From NCBI RefSeq assembly GCF_934202235.1, contig NZ_CAKPXS010000012.1, positions 1 through 36,195 on the forward strand: a stretch of DNA of 36,195 nucleotides, read 5' to 3'. The notes under the pieces are model-generated. The model worked only from the letters and a program-made list of their open reading frames with translations. It had not been told where the DNA came from and did not search any database. Shown one piece after another: positions 1 to 8,219 of the stretch (the stretch's first letter is position 1; every line of letters begins with the position of its first letter). The stretch is from an uncultured Limosilactobacillus sp. GTDB lineage: Bacteria; Bacillota; Bacilli; Lactobacillales; Lactobacillaceae. Made by a program: the position numbers and the translations under genes.

Positions 1-1326
1 TCCGTTAACTAAGGAATTCTTATCAAAGGAGATATTCGCCCGGTGATCACTATTGGTCGGCCCTTGAACCTTAATATTGGCTTGCGCATGACCCGCAACC
101 TTCATCTCTAACTTAGCAGCGCTGACATTAACGTTCGGCGTACTATTACGGCTGCTTGTCGACAGGAGAATGTTAGCGCCATGCTTACTATTCAATGAAA
201 CATCAGCATCGTTAGCGATCTGCAGTAATTGCGCCCGGTCAGTCTTGCCGTGCTGGGTCATTGCAATGTTGGCATTATTGTTACCATCGATAGTGAGCTG
301 GGCGTTGCGTTCAACATTAACGTGCTGCTGCCCCTTGCTCGTGAGGCGAACACCGTAGTCGGTAACCCCTGAGCCATTAATCTGTACCTTAGCGTCTTTA
401 GCGACCGTAAAGGAATGATTAATAACAACCAGGTTTGTCTGTCCCTTGTGGAACGATTTAACCGGTTGGTTAACAAAATGAGTATGATACTCGTGACCAT
501 TCAGCTGGTAGGACTTAACGGCCTTAATGCTGGTTTGACCGGCGGTTTCAAAAGATTTATTGCCACTAGCCTCAGCGTTTGACCAAACAGTGGTCCCGCC
601 GACAGCTTCAACATCCTGATAAGTCAGCTTCAAATTACCATCATGCGCCATTTCAAAGGCACCATGCTTATTAGCCGTGAAAAGCCGTGCGTTCTTGAGG
701 GTTAGCTGATGGTTAGCTGATCCCTTTGCCGCATTAATCGCTAGGCAATGATTACCAGCATTCAGCGAATGACCGTTGGCGTTAATCGTCAGGTTGCGTG
801 GGGCGACGTTGATCGTCTGAGTAAGCGTGATGTTAGCATCCAAATTAATCACGCTAACGTTTTTATCCTGGAGAGCATGTTTTAATTGGGATTGGTTTGA
901 GACATTAACACTCTGGTTGTTGACGCTTTGATTAACTTGTTGTTGATTGACTGATGATTGCGAAACCTTCTGGCTAGCAGCAGTCCGGGTCATCGTTGCT
1001 GAGCTGCTTGCGGAACCAATCACTTCAGAACCATTACTAGATGTCTGCTGGGCATGGACAGTTTGGGTATAGGCTGAAGCAGCCACTCCACCCCCAAACA
1101 GGGCAGTTAGCGCCGTCAACCCCTGGATAAACGGCGATATTCCCGTATCGTCATCATCCTCTTTTAAGGCATCACGATCCGTAAACTCTTGCTTTGCCGT
1201 CGCACGGTTACGAAATACAAAACGAAAAATCCGGGTTAAGGAAGTCATCCAACCACGGTGGGTCTTATAGAGCTTGATCCGGTCCTTATCGTGCTGCATT
1301 CTTCGGCTATGCTCATAGCGTCTCAT
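1..1326 (-). CDS. Surface adhesin, N-terminal part (accessory-Sec-like signal, pectate-lyase-like adhesive region); truncated by window edge
   Basis: This frame is open for all 442 codons from the ATG at 1326 to base 1, with no stop, so the C-terminus and any LPXTG anchor lie outside the window. A GGGAGG ribosome site precedes the start. The N-terminus is long and basic and holds KLYKTHRGW (residues 18-26). After an acidic stretch comes a hydrophobic segment (about 63-85) rich in Gly and Ala, ending in TVHA-QQ at 89-94. That two-part layout resembles the signal peptides of serine-rich-repeat adhesins exported by SecA2/SecY2. Residues 93-142 are Ser/Gln/Asn-rich. From about 144 the sequence (SQLKHALQDKNVSVINLDAN, later LTINANGHSL) resembles the pectate-lyase-like adhesive domain of lactobacillar surface proteins and continues as Asn-rich beta-helix-like repeats. 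The likely role is attachment to host or plant glycans at the cell surface. The ligand cannot be told from sequence, and the accessory-Sec assignment is inference. Confidence 0.8.
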   Translation of the reverse strand, partial: MRRYEHSRRMQHDKDRIKLYKTHRGWMTSLTRIFRFVFRNRATAKQEFTDRDALKEDDDDTGISPFIQGLTALTALFGGGVAASAYTQTVHAQQTSSNGSEVIGSASSSATMTRTAASQKVSQSSVNQQQVNQSVNNQSVNVSNQSQLKHALQDKNVSVINLDANITLTQTINVAPRNLTINANGHSLNAGNHCLAINAAKGSANHQLTLKNARLFTANKHGAFEMAHDGNLKLTYQDVEAVGGTTVWSNAEASGNKSFETAGQTSIKAVKSYQLNGHEYHTHFVNQPVKSFHKGQTNLVVINHSFTVAKDAKVQINGSGVTDYGVRLTSKGQQHVNVERNAQLTIDGNNNANIAMTQHGKTDRAQLLQIANDADVSLNSKHGANILLSTSSRNSTPNVNVSAAKLEMKVAGHAQANIKVQGPTNSDHRANISFDKNSLVNG

Positions 1327-1602
1327 AATAAAACATTGCCTCCCGATAATCCCACTATCATATTATAAGTAAATAGAATTACATTGATTAATAATAATAG
1401 CTATAACAATATACATTTTTATTATATTCCTTAAATCTTTATTAAACAATGGTACATAAGATTAATAGTGTGTTAATTAGTTAAGTAATTGAAGGTATTT
1501 ATATTAAAATGATCGATAAATAAGTATTCCAGCGCTGTTGAACTTGTATTTGGTTTAACCAAACTTTTTCCTTATCATCTTCTAAGCAATAGATAGTTTG
1601 AA
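1327..1602. other. AT-rich intergenic region upstream of the adhesin gene
   Basis: This stretch between the adhesin start and the adhE terminator carries no convincing ORF. It is strongly AT-rich. On the minus strand a TATAAT hexamer occurs at 1362-1367, but I see no good -35 at the right distance. A perfect 7-bp inverted repeat with a one-base centre (TTTGGTT-T-AACCAAA) lies at 1549-1563 and could be an operator. No RNA gene was recognised. Confidence 0.5.
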
Positions 1603-1646
1603 CAAAAAAACCACCAGTACTTTGCCTAAGCAAGATACTGGTGGTC
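1603..1646 (-). terminator. Rho-independent terminator of adhE
   Basis: A perfect 10-bp stem (ACCACCAGTA at 1610-1619 with TACTGGTGGT at 1636-1645) is followed on the minus strand by a run of seven T (1604-1610). It lies about 25 bp after the adhE stop codon. Confidence 0.92.
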
Positions 1647-1669
1647 GGTATTAGTTGGACCCCAAATTA

Positions 1670-4273
1670 TTATTTAGTTTCGACACCCTTACCGTTATAT
1701 TCGTCAATCATGATCTGCTTGAGGTCCGCAATCAACGGTTCTTGGGGGTTAGCAGTCGTACACTGGTCTTCGTAAGCCAGCACTGCCAAGTGGTCAACCA
1801 CCCGGTCGAAGTGCTTCTTGTCAACACCCCAGGCCTTCAAACTCAGGGTAACGTCAACCGAGTGTGCCAGGTCGCGAATCTTATCGCATAACTGCTGAAT
1901 TAGTTCTTCGTTGGTCTTCCCTTTCAGGCCGATTGCCTTCGCAATAGTTGCGTAGTCATCGGCAGCCCGGAAGGTTTCATACTTCGGCCAAGTAGCAAAC
2001 TTCTTCGGCTCAGTAGCGTTGAACTTGATAATGTGCGGCATCGTAATCGCAATCGCAATCCCGTGAGTCAGTCCAAACTCACCACCCAGTTTATGAGCAA
2101 TCGAGTGGTTAATCCCGAGGAAGGCATTGGCAAAGGCCATCCCTGCTAAAGTCGACGCGTTGTGCATCTCGGCACGCGCGTGTTCATCCCCGTGATACGA
2201 AGCGGTCAGGTTGTCAAAGACCAGCTTAATTGCCTGTAATGACAGTGGCCGGGTATAGTCAGACGCCATGTTTGAAACGTAGGACTCAATCCCGTGGCAG
2301 AGAACATCCAGTCCAGATGCTGCGATGTTCCCCTTTGGCACCGTATCAACAAACTGTGGATCGACAATTGCCACGTCAGGCGTCAGTGCGTAGTCAGTCA
2401 GCGGGTACTTCACATGGGTCTTGGAGTCAGTGATGACAGCAAACGGCGTCACTTCAGAGCCAGTCCCAGAAGTTGTCGGGATAGCAACCATTTGCGCCTT
2501 CTTCGGTTTATCAAAGCGGTAAGCACGCTTCCGAATGTTCAAGAACTTTTGCTTGGCACCAAAGAATGACGCATCTTCACTTTCGTAGAACATCCACATG
2601 CCCTTGGCGGCATCCAACGGGGATCCTCCACCCAGGGCGATAATCGTGTCCGGTTGGAAGGACTTCATCAAATCGACACCTTTTTTAACCGTGTCGGATG
2701 ACGGGTCAGCTTCAACATCGGAGAAGACCAGGTACTGAACCTGGTTTTGCCGCAACTTCAACTGGTCAGTAACGACATCGACGTAACCGTGGGCCTGGAT
2801 AGACGGGCCGGTAACGATGAAGACCCGGTTGATGTTTGGCATGTCCTTCAAGTAACGGACAGAGTCACGTTCAAAGTAAACACGTGGTAGCTTGATCCAT
2901 TGCATATTGTTCCGCCTCTTTGCAATCGTCTTAATATTCAACAGGTCATAATCAGTGACGTTGTGAGAAATAGAGTTGGCTCCCCAGGAACCAGTCCCCA
3001 GCGTTAGTGATGGTGTCATCCGGTTATAAAGGTTCCCAATCCCCGATAAACCAGCTGGGGCGTTCACAATGACCCGTGAAGCCCGCATTTCAACACCAAA
3101 CTTCTCGGCGAGTTTCATGTCGGTCGTCTGAATGGCTACCGTGTGACCCAGCCCACCATATTCTAAGAGGGCGTCGCACTTGGCAAAAGCATCCGCTTGG
3201 CTTTCAGCATGGAAGATGGACAAAACTGGACTCAGCTTTTCGCCAGACAGCAATTCTTCTTTCCCAATTTTGGTGATTTCTGCGGCCAGAACCTGGGTAT
3301 CCTTTGGCACCTTGATGTGCGCTAATTCGGCGATTTTTTCCGCCGACATCCCCGCAATTGGACCGTTGATACTCCCCGTCTCCGGGTTGAACATCGTTTC
3401 CCGCAGTTTTGGCAACTCGGCTTCCGGCACAAAGTAGACCCGGTTAGCGATCATCAGTTGTTTGAAGTCATCATAGATATCCTGGTCGACCACTGCTGAA
3501 TTTTCTGTCGCGCAAATCATCCCGTTGTCAAAGGTCTTTGATAAGACGATGTCATTGACGGCCCGCTTTAAATTCGCGGTTTTTTCAACATAAACTGGGC
3601 CGTTGCCGGGACCAACACCCAGTGCGGGCTTCCCGGTCGAATAAGCGGCTTTCACCATGCCCGGGCCACCAGTAGCCAGTGTACAAGCAACGCCGGGATG
3701 GTTAATCAAGGCTGTACTAGTTTCCCGACTTGGCTTGTCAATCCACTGTATGGCACCCTCAGGCGCACCAACCGCAATGGCTGCTTCGGCAACTACGCGA
3801 GCAGCATGGCGAGAACATTCGAGGGCCTGCGGGTGAAAAGAGAAAATAATCGGGTTCCGCGTCTTCATCGCGATGATCGCCTTAAAGAGGACCGTTGACG
3901 TCGGATTAGTTACCGGCGTAATTCCCGCCAGGACCCCCAGCGGTTCGGCAACCTTGATCAGCTCGTCGGCCTTATCATCTTCGATCACCCCGACGGTCTT
4001 GTCCTTGCGGATATTGTGCCAGATTTCCTCAGTCGCAAACATATTCTTGATGGCCTTGTCTTCAACCACTCCCCGGCCGGTTTCCTTGACTGCTTCAATT
4101 GCCAGCTCCATGTGCTTATCCTGACCGGCTTCTACCATCTGGTGGGTAATCCGGTCCACCGTTTCCTGGTCAAAGTGATGCATCACTTTCAATGCATCTT
4201 GGGCTTTAACCACCAGGTCATCAACCATCTGCTCAGCTTCAGTCTTTTTATCTACCGTCACTTTTTTTGCCAT
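1670..4273 (-). CDS. adhE: Bifunctional acetaldehyde-CoA/alcohol dehydrogenase AdhE
   Basis: Reduces acetyl-CoA to acetaldehyde and then to ethanol in the cytoplasm, reoxidising two NADH. In heterofermentative lactobacilli this is a main electron sink. The 867-residue length fits full AdhE. Residues 1-450 form the aldehyde dehydrogenase half, with the catalytic cysteine in NGMICATENS (Cys254). After a short linker, an iron-dependent alcohol dehydrogenase half runs from about 460, with the nucleotide-binding ALGGGSPLDAAK (546-557). Iron ligands are placed at Asp656, His660, His723 and His737, with the same spacing as in the FucO family. The start ATG follows a strong AGGAGG-type site. The gene has its own promoter and terminator and appears monocistronic. 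No key residue is missing. Confidence 0.98.
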   Translation of the reverse strand: MAKKVTVDKKTEAEQMVDDLVVKAQDALKVMHHFDQETVDRITHQMVEAGQDKHMELAIEAVKETGRGVVEDKAIKNMFATEEIWHNIRKDKTVGVIEDDKADELIKVAEPLGVLAGITPVTNPTSTVLFKAIIAMKTRNPIIFSFHPQALECSRHAARVVAEAAIAVGAPEGAIQWIDKPSRETSTALINHPGVACTLATGGPGMVKAAYSTGKPALGVGPGNGPVYVEKTANLKRAVNDIVLSKTFDNGMICATENSAVVDQDIYDDFKQLMIANRVYFVPEAELPKLRETMFNPETGSINGPIAGMSAEKIAELAHIKVPKDTQVLAAEITKIGKEELLSGEKLSPVLSIFHAESQADAFAKCDALLEYGGLGHTVAIQTTDMKLAEKFGVEMRASRVIVNAPAGLSGIGNLYNRMTPSLTLGTGSWGANSISHNVTDYDLLNIKTIAKRRNNMQWIKLPRVYFERDSVRYLKDMPNINRVFIVTGPSIQAHGYVDVVTDQLKLRQNQVQYLVFSDVEADPSSDTVKKGVDLMKSFQPDTIIALGGGSPLDAAKGMWMFYESEDASFFGAKQKFLNIRKRAYRFDKPKKAQMVAIPTTSGTGSEVTPFAVITDSKTHVKYPLTDYALTPDVAIVDPQFVDTVPKGNIAASGLDVLCHGIESYVSNMASDYTRPLSLQAIKLVFDNLTASYHGDEHARAEMHNASTLAGMAFANAFLGINHSIAHKLGGEFGLTHGIAIAITMPHIIKFNATEPKKFATWPKYETFRAADDYATIAKAIGLKGKTNEELIQQLCDKIRDLAHSVDVTLSLKAWGVDKKHFDRVVDHLAVLAYEDQCTTANPQEPLIADLKQIMIDEYNGKGVETK

Positions 4274-4315
4274 TACGAAGGTCCTCCTTTGTCGGGTTAC
4301 TAACTTTCGCTTACT

Positions 4316-4344
4316 AAGATAACCTGACTATGTGAAAATGTCAA
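4316..4344 (-). promoter_or_regulatory. adhE promoter
   Basis: On the minus strand there is a consensus -35 TTGACA (4339-4344) and a -10 TATCTT (4316-4321) separated by 17 bp, about 45 bp ahead of the adhE start. Confidence 0.75.
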
Positions 4345-4347
4345 CAA
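4330..4347 (-). promoter_or_regulatory. Possible Rex (redox repressor) operator overlapping the adhE -35
   Basis: The minus-strand 18-mer TTGTTGACATTTTCACAT matches 11 of 14 defined positions of the Rex-like palindrome TTGTGAA-N4-TTCACAA. It covers the -35 hexamer. Rex commonly represses adhE in Gram-positive bacteria according to NADH/NAD ratio. The match is imperfect in the left half, so this is a candidate only. Confidence 0.4.
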
Positions 4348-4420
4348 GAGTGGAGGGCTTATTTGATAGTGTTTTACAGAGAAATTTTATTACTTTGTGA
4401 AGTACAGATCATAGTCAGAC

Positions 4421-4453
4421 AACAAAAAGCCGCGGTGACAATCACCACGGCTT
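4421..4453 (-). terminator. Rho-independent terminator after dnaJ
   Basis: An 11-bp stem (4428-4438 with 4442-4452, 3-base loop) is followed on the minus strand by five T. The only imperfect pair is a G-U wobble when read on the minus strand but a C-A mismatch on the plus strand, which supports minus-strand use. Confidence 0.9.
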
Positions 4454-4475
4454 CAGTCTAGATAATTGGTCTAGT

Positions 4476-5612
4476 TTATTTATCATCAAAAACATCACGG
4501 AGCTTTTCGAAAAAGCCAGGTTTGACGCCTTCAGCTGCTTTTTCGCCACTCGCTGCCGCGTACGCCATCAGCGCTTCACGCTGCCGTTTATTGAGATGGG
4601 TTGGCGTCTTGACGTGGACACGCACGTGCTCGTCACCATTACCATTTCCATTAACGTGCGGCACCCCTTTGTTCCGCAAGCGGAAGTTGGTGCCCGACTG
4701 GGTTCCCGCCGGAATCTTTAGGTCAACGTCACCGTGGACGGTCTTGACCTTGACCTTATCGCCAAGGGCCGCCTGAGCAAAGGTGATATTTTGGTCGACG
4801 TAGATCTCTGAACCATCACGCTTGAAGACCTTGCTTGGTGAAACCTGGAAGACAATGTAAAGGTCACCGTATGGTCCGCCATTGAACCCGGCTTCACCTT
4901 GGCCAGCTAAACGCATTTGTTCACCGTCATCGACCCCTGCTGGAATCTTTACCTTGATTTCGTGACGTTGCTGAACGCGGCCGGTACCGTGACAGGTATT
5001 GCACTTATCCTTAATTTCTTTGCCAGTCCCACCACAAACAGGACAGGTTGATTGCTGCTGCATCCGGCCAAATGGCGTGTTACGCATCGTGACGATAAAG
5101 CCACTCCCACCACAGCGCGAACAAGTCGTTGGGCTAGTTCCTGGCCGGGCACCTGACCCATGACAAGTCTTACATTCTTCTTGACGGTTATAGCGGATTT
5201 TGGTCTGTTTCCCAAAAACAGCGTCCATAAAAGTCAAGCTCATCGTGTACTGCAGGTCATTCCCCTGCCGTGGTTGGTTCGGGTTAGCGCGACGCGTGCC
5301 ACCGCCAGTAAACATGTTAAAGATATCATCAAAACCACCAAAGCCGCCAAATTGTGAACCAGCAGCTCCCGCACCGGCGCCGGCCTGACCATTGACTCCA
5401 GCCGCACCAAATTGGTCGTAGCGAGCCCGCTTTTCTTTGTTGCCTAACACTTCGTAGGCTTCGTTAATATCTTTAAACTTTTGTTCTGCCCCCGGTTCGT
5501 GGTTAACATCAGGGTGGTATTTTGCCGCCAATCGGCGAAAGGCCCGCTTAATCTCCTTTTCGGACGCGTCGCGGTCAACGCCTAAGGTTTGGTAATAATC
5601 TTTTTCAGCCAT
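4476..5612 (-). CDS. dnaJ: Chaperone protein DnaJ (Hsp40)
   Basis: Co-chaperone that delivers unfolded proteins to DnaK and stimulates its ATPase. The protein has 378 residues from the chosen ATG (MAEKDYYQTL); an in-frame ATG five codons upstream at 5627 is possible but is not where the family starts. The J domain is at 1-70 with HPD at 33-35. A Gly/Ala/Phe-rich linker follows. Four zinc motifs of the CxxCxGxG type are visible (CKTCHGSG, CSRCGGSG, CPVCGGTG, CNTCHGTG), then the substrate-binding C-terminal domains. It is type I DnaJ and complete. It is separated from dnaK by a terminator, so it may be made by read-through or from a weak promoter of its own. No CIRCE element lies directly ahead of it. 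Confidence 0.97.
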   Translation of the reverse strand: MAEKDYYQTLGVDRDASEKEIKRAFRRLAAKYHPDVNHEPGAEQKFKDINEAYEVLGNKEKRARYDQFGAAGVNGQAGAGAGAAGSQFGGFGGFDDIFNMFTGGGTRRANPNQPRQGNDLQYTMSLTFMDAVFGKQTKIRYNRQEECKTCHGSGARPGTSPTTCSRCGGSGFIVTMRNTPFGRMQQQSTCPVCGGTGKEIKDKCNTCHGTGRVQQRHEIKVKIPAGVDDGEQMRLAGQGEAGFNGGPYGDLYIVFQVSPSKVFKRDGSEIYVDQNITFAQAALGDKVKVKTVHGDVDLKIPAGTQSGTNFRLRNKGVPHVNGNGNGDEHVRVHVKTPTHLNKRQREALMAYAAASGEKAAEGVKPGFFEKLRDVFDDK

Positions 5613-5675
5613 CTGAAACCCCCACATGTGACAAGATTAATTGTGTCTTTCTAGTTATAACATAACTTGATAAGA

Positions 5676-5711
5676 AAAGGAAAAACCAAAGCCACGACAA
5701 GGCCTTTGGTT
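5676..5711 (-). terminator. Terminator between dnaK and dnaJ
   Basis: On the minus strand AACCAAAG(G)CC pairs with GGCTTTGGTT (10 bp with one bulged base), followed by TTTTTCCTTTT. It should end the hrcA-grpE-dnaK transcript or reduce read-through into dnaJ. A possible -10 (TATAAC, 5654-5659) lies between it and dnaJ, but no good -35 was seen. Confidence 0.8.
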
Positions 5712-5730
5712 CTTCCCTTCAAACTAACAA

Positions 5731-7611
5731 CTACTTCTTATCGTCGTCCGGATCTACTTCTTCAAAGTCGCCATTAACGGTCTTCCCATCATCATCGTGG
5801 TGGGAGTTATTCCCGTTATTTGGTTGACCATTATTGTTGCCGGCATTGTTCTGAGCATTTTGCTGCTGAGCCTGCTGGTAAAGCTTGACGGTCAAGTCCT
5901 GAACAATCTTGTTCAGTTCGTCCTTCTTGGCCTTCATTTCGTCATAGTTTTCAGCATCACGAGCCTTCTTCAGGGCGTCACGAGCGTCCTGCGCCTTCTT
6001 CAGTTCGCTGTCGTCAACCTTGCCCTTCAATTCCTTGAGGGTCTTATCAGTCTGGAAGATCAGCTGGTCTGATTCGTTATTCAGGTCAACCCGTTCCTTC
6101 TTCTTCTTGTCGGCTTCGGCGTGCTCTTCGGCATCCTTCTTCATCCGTTCAATTTCTTCATCACTTAAACCGGAATTGGACTTGATGGTAATGTTTTGCT
6201 TCTTGTGGGTACCCTGGTCTTCCGCAGAGACGTTAACAATTCCGTTCTTGTCAATGTCGAAGGTAACCTTGATCTGCGGAACACCACGTGGTGCAGGCGG
6301 AATATCCGTCAGTTGGAAGTTCCCGAGGGTCTTGTTATCAGCTGCCATTGGGCGTTCACCTTGCAAAACGTGAATATCGACGGCTGATTGGTTATCAGCG
6401 GCAGTTGAGAAGACCTGACTCTTAGAAGTTGGGATAGTCGTGTTACGGTCAATCAGCTTGGTCATGACACCACCCATGGTTTCAATCCCCAGCGAAAGTG
6501 GCGTTACGTCAAGCAGAACAACATCCTTCACGTCACCGGTCAAAACACCACCTTGGATAGCGGCACCCAGGGCAACCGCTTCGTCCGGGTTGATGGAGTG
6601 GTCTGGTTCCTTACCAGTGAGTTCCTTAACCATTTCTTGGACAGCTGGAATCCGGGTAGAACCACCGTTCAAGATGACCTTATCAATATCGCCAAAGCTC
6701 AGGTCAGCATCACTCAAGGCGTTCATGACTGGTTGCTTCGTCTTCTCAACCAGGTCGTTAGTCAACTGGTTGAACTTGGCCCGGGTCAGCGTCGTGTTCA
6801 AGTGAACTGGACCCTGAGTAGCCGGGTCTTGGGCGATAAATGGCAGGCTAATGTCGGCTTGTTGGGAACTCGAAAGTTCCTTCTTCGCCTTTTCAGCAGC
6901 ATCCTTCAACCGTTGCAGGGCCATCTTGTCCTTGCTCAGGTCAATATTGTGTTCCTGCTTAAAGTCATCCATCAGCCAGTTCATAATCTTCTGGTCGAAG
7001 TCGTCACCACCAAGGTGGGTATCACCGTTGGTTGACAGTACCTGGAAGACACCATCACCGAGTTCAAGGATGGAAACGTCAAACGTCCCCCCACCAAGGT
7101 CGTAGACGAGGATCTTTTCGTCGGTGTCATCCTTGTCGAGTCCGTAGGCCAAAGACGAAGCGGTTGGTTCGTTGATAATCCGCTTGACGTCAAGGCCGGC
7201 GATCTTCCCAGCGTCCTTGGTGGCTTGACGCTGAGCATCGTTAAAGTATGCTGGGACGGTAATAACGGCCTTGTCAACAGTGTCGCCAATGTAGTCTTCA
7301 GCGTACTTCTTCAGGTACTGAAGAATCATTGCTGAAATTTCTTGTGGCGTGTACTTCTTACCTTCGACTTCAACCGTGTAGCCGGCTTCGCCCATGTGGC
7401 TCTTGATGGAAGTAATGGTGTTTGGGTTGGTAATTGCCTGACGCTTAGCCACGTCACCAACTTGAGTTTCCCCATTCTTAAACGAAACCACTGACGGAGT
7501 GGTGCGTCCACCATCCGGGTTGGTAATGATTTTTGGCTCGTTACCTTCCATTACAGCAACAGCAGAGTTCGTGGTCCCTAAGTCAATCCCAATAATCTTA
7601 TTGCTTGCCAT
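5731..7611 (-). CDS. dnaK: Chaperone protein DnaK (Hsp70)
   Basis: ATP-driven chaperone that folds new and stress-damaged cytosolic proteins with DnaJ and GrpE. The 626-residue length is typical. The nucleotide-binding domain starts with GIDLGTTNSAVAV and includes LVYDLGGGTFDVSI and the phosphate-loop-like LNGGSTRIPAVQ. The substrate-binding domain starts around residue 370 (LGIETMGGVMTKLI), and a charged helical lid follows. The C-terminal tail is rich in Gln, Asn and Gly and ends in the usual acidic GDFEEVDPDDDKK. It is the third gene of the hrcA-grpE-dnaK operon, 36 bp after grpE, and is expected to be under HrcA/CIRCE control. Confidence 0.99.
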   Translation of the reverse strand: MASNKIIGIDLGTTNSAVAVMEGNEPKIITNPDGGRTTPSVVSFKNGETQVGDVAKRQAITNPNTITSIKSHMGEAGYTVEVEGKKYTPQEISAMILQYLKKYAEDYIGDTVDKAVITVPAYFNDAQRQATKDAGKIAGLDVKRIINEPTASSLAYGLDKDDTDEKILVYDLGGGTFDVSILELGDGVFQVLSTNGDTHLGGDDFDQKIMNWLMDDFKQEHNIDLSKDKMALQRLKDAAEKAKKELSSSQQADISLPFIAQDPATQGPVHLNTTLTRAKFNQLTNDLVEKTKQPVMNALSDADLSFGDIDKVILNGGSTRIPAVQEMVKELTGKEPDHSINPDEAVALGAAIQGGVLTGDVKDVVLLDVTPLSLGIETMGGVMTKLIDRNTTIPTSKSQVFSTAADNQSAVDIHVLQGERPMAADNKTLGNFQLTDIPPAPRGVPQIKVTFDIDKNGIVNVSAEDQGTHKKQNITIKSNSGLSDEEIERMKKDAEEHAEADKKKKERVDLNNESDQLIFQTDKTLKELKGKVDDSELKKAQDARDALKKARDAENYDEMKAKKDELNKIVQDLTVKLYQQAQQQNAQNNAGNNNGQPNNGNNSHHDDDGKTVNGDFEEVDPDDDKK

Positions 7612-7647
7612 ATTAATCCCTCTTTTTTAATTAATTAACTGTCTTCA

Positions 7648-8205
7648 TTATTGCGCGACAACAACCATTGCTGGTCGTAATACGCGGTCCTTCAGCTGAT
7701 AACCAGCCTGGTAAACCTGAACAACGGTGTCCGGCTTTTGATCTCCAGTCGCCGCAGTCGTGGAGACTGCTTGGTGAACGGTCGGATCAAACGGCTTATT
7801 CAACGCTGCAATTTCGCTGACACCATGGCTCGCCAGAGCTTTTTCCAGATGGTCGTGAACCATTTGGATACCATCATGGAGCTGCTTGCCCTGGTCATCT
7901 TCCACCTTAATTGACAAAGCCCGTTTCAGGTTGTCAAGGACCGGTAAGATCTCCTTAATCAGGTCCTGTCCCTCATACTTGAGCAGGTCGCTTCGTTCTT
8001 TCTTAAAGTGGTTGGTCATGTTCTGAATTTCAGCTTCAGCGCGCAGGTACTGGTCGTCCTTCTTGGCCAACTGATCTTTCAATTCGGCCACCTGCTTAGT
8101 TAATAAGGCAACCTTGTCGTCAGCCGCCGGCTTTTTAGTCGAGTCGGCTGCTGCCTTGGTAGTTTGCTGCGCTGCAGCTTGCTTGGCCTTCTTCTCTTCA
8201 GCCAT
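7648..8205 (-). CDS. grpE: Nucleotide exchange factor GrpE
   Basis: Releases ADP from DnaK to complete the chaperone cycle and is thought to act as a thermosensor. The protein has 185 residues. Residues 1-35 are a low-complexity Lys/Ala/Gln/Asp-rich tail. A long coiled-coil region follows (about 32-100: LLTKQVAELKDQLAKKDDQY). The C-terminal beta domain carries the family signature around HDGIQMVHDHLEKAL and ends LKDRVLRPAMVVVAQ, matching the conserved GrpE ending. It lies 14 bp after hrcA and 36 bp before dnaK, so it is clearly in the same operon. Confidence 0.97.
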   Translation of the reverse strand: MAEEKKAKQAAAQQTTKAAADSTKKPAADDKVALLTKQVAELKDQLAKKDDQYLRAEAEIQNMTNHFKKERSDLLKYEGQDLIKEILPVLDNLKRALSIKVEDDQGKQLHDGIQMVHDHLEKALASHGVSEIAALNKPFDPTVHQAVSTTAATGDQKPDTVVQVYQAGYQLKDRVLRPAMVVVAQ

Positions 8206-8219
8206 TCCGGTTCCTCCTT

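Noticed and set aside
258..500. 80-codon minus-strand frame inside the adhesin region
   Set aside because: It is in another frame of the continuous adhesin reading frame that runs to base 1.
6553..7035. 160-codon plus-strand frame opposite dnaK
   Set aside because: Shadow of the DnaK coding frame; no independent signals.
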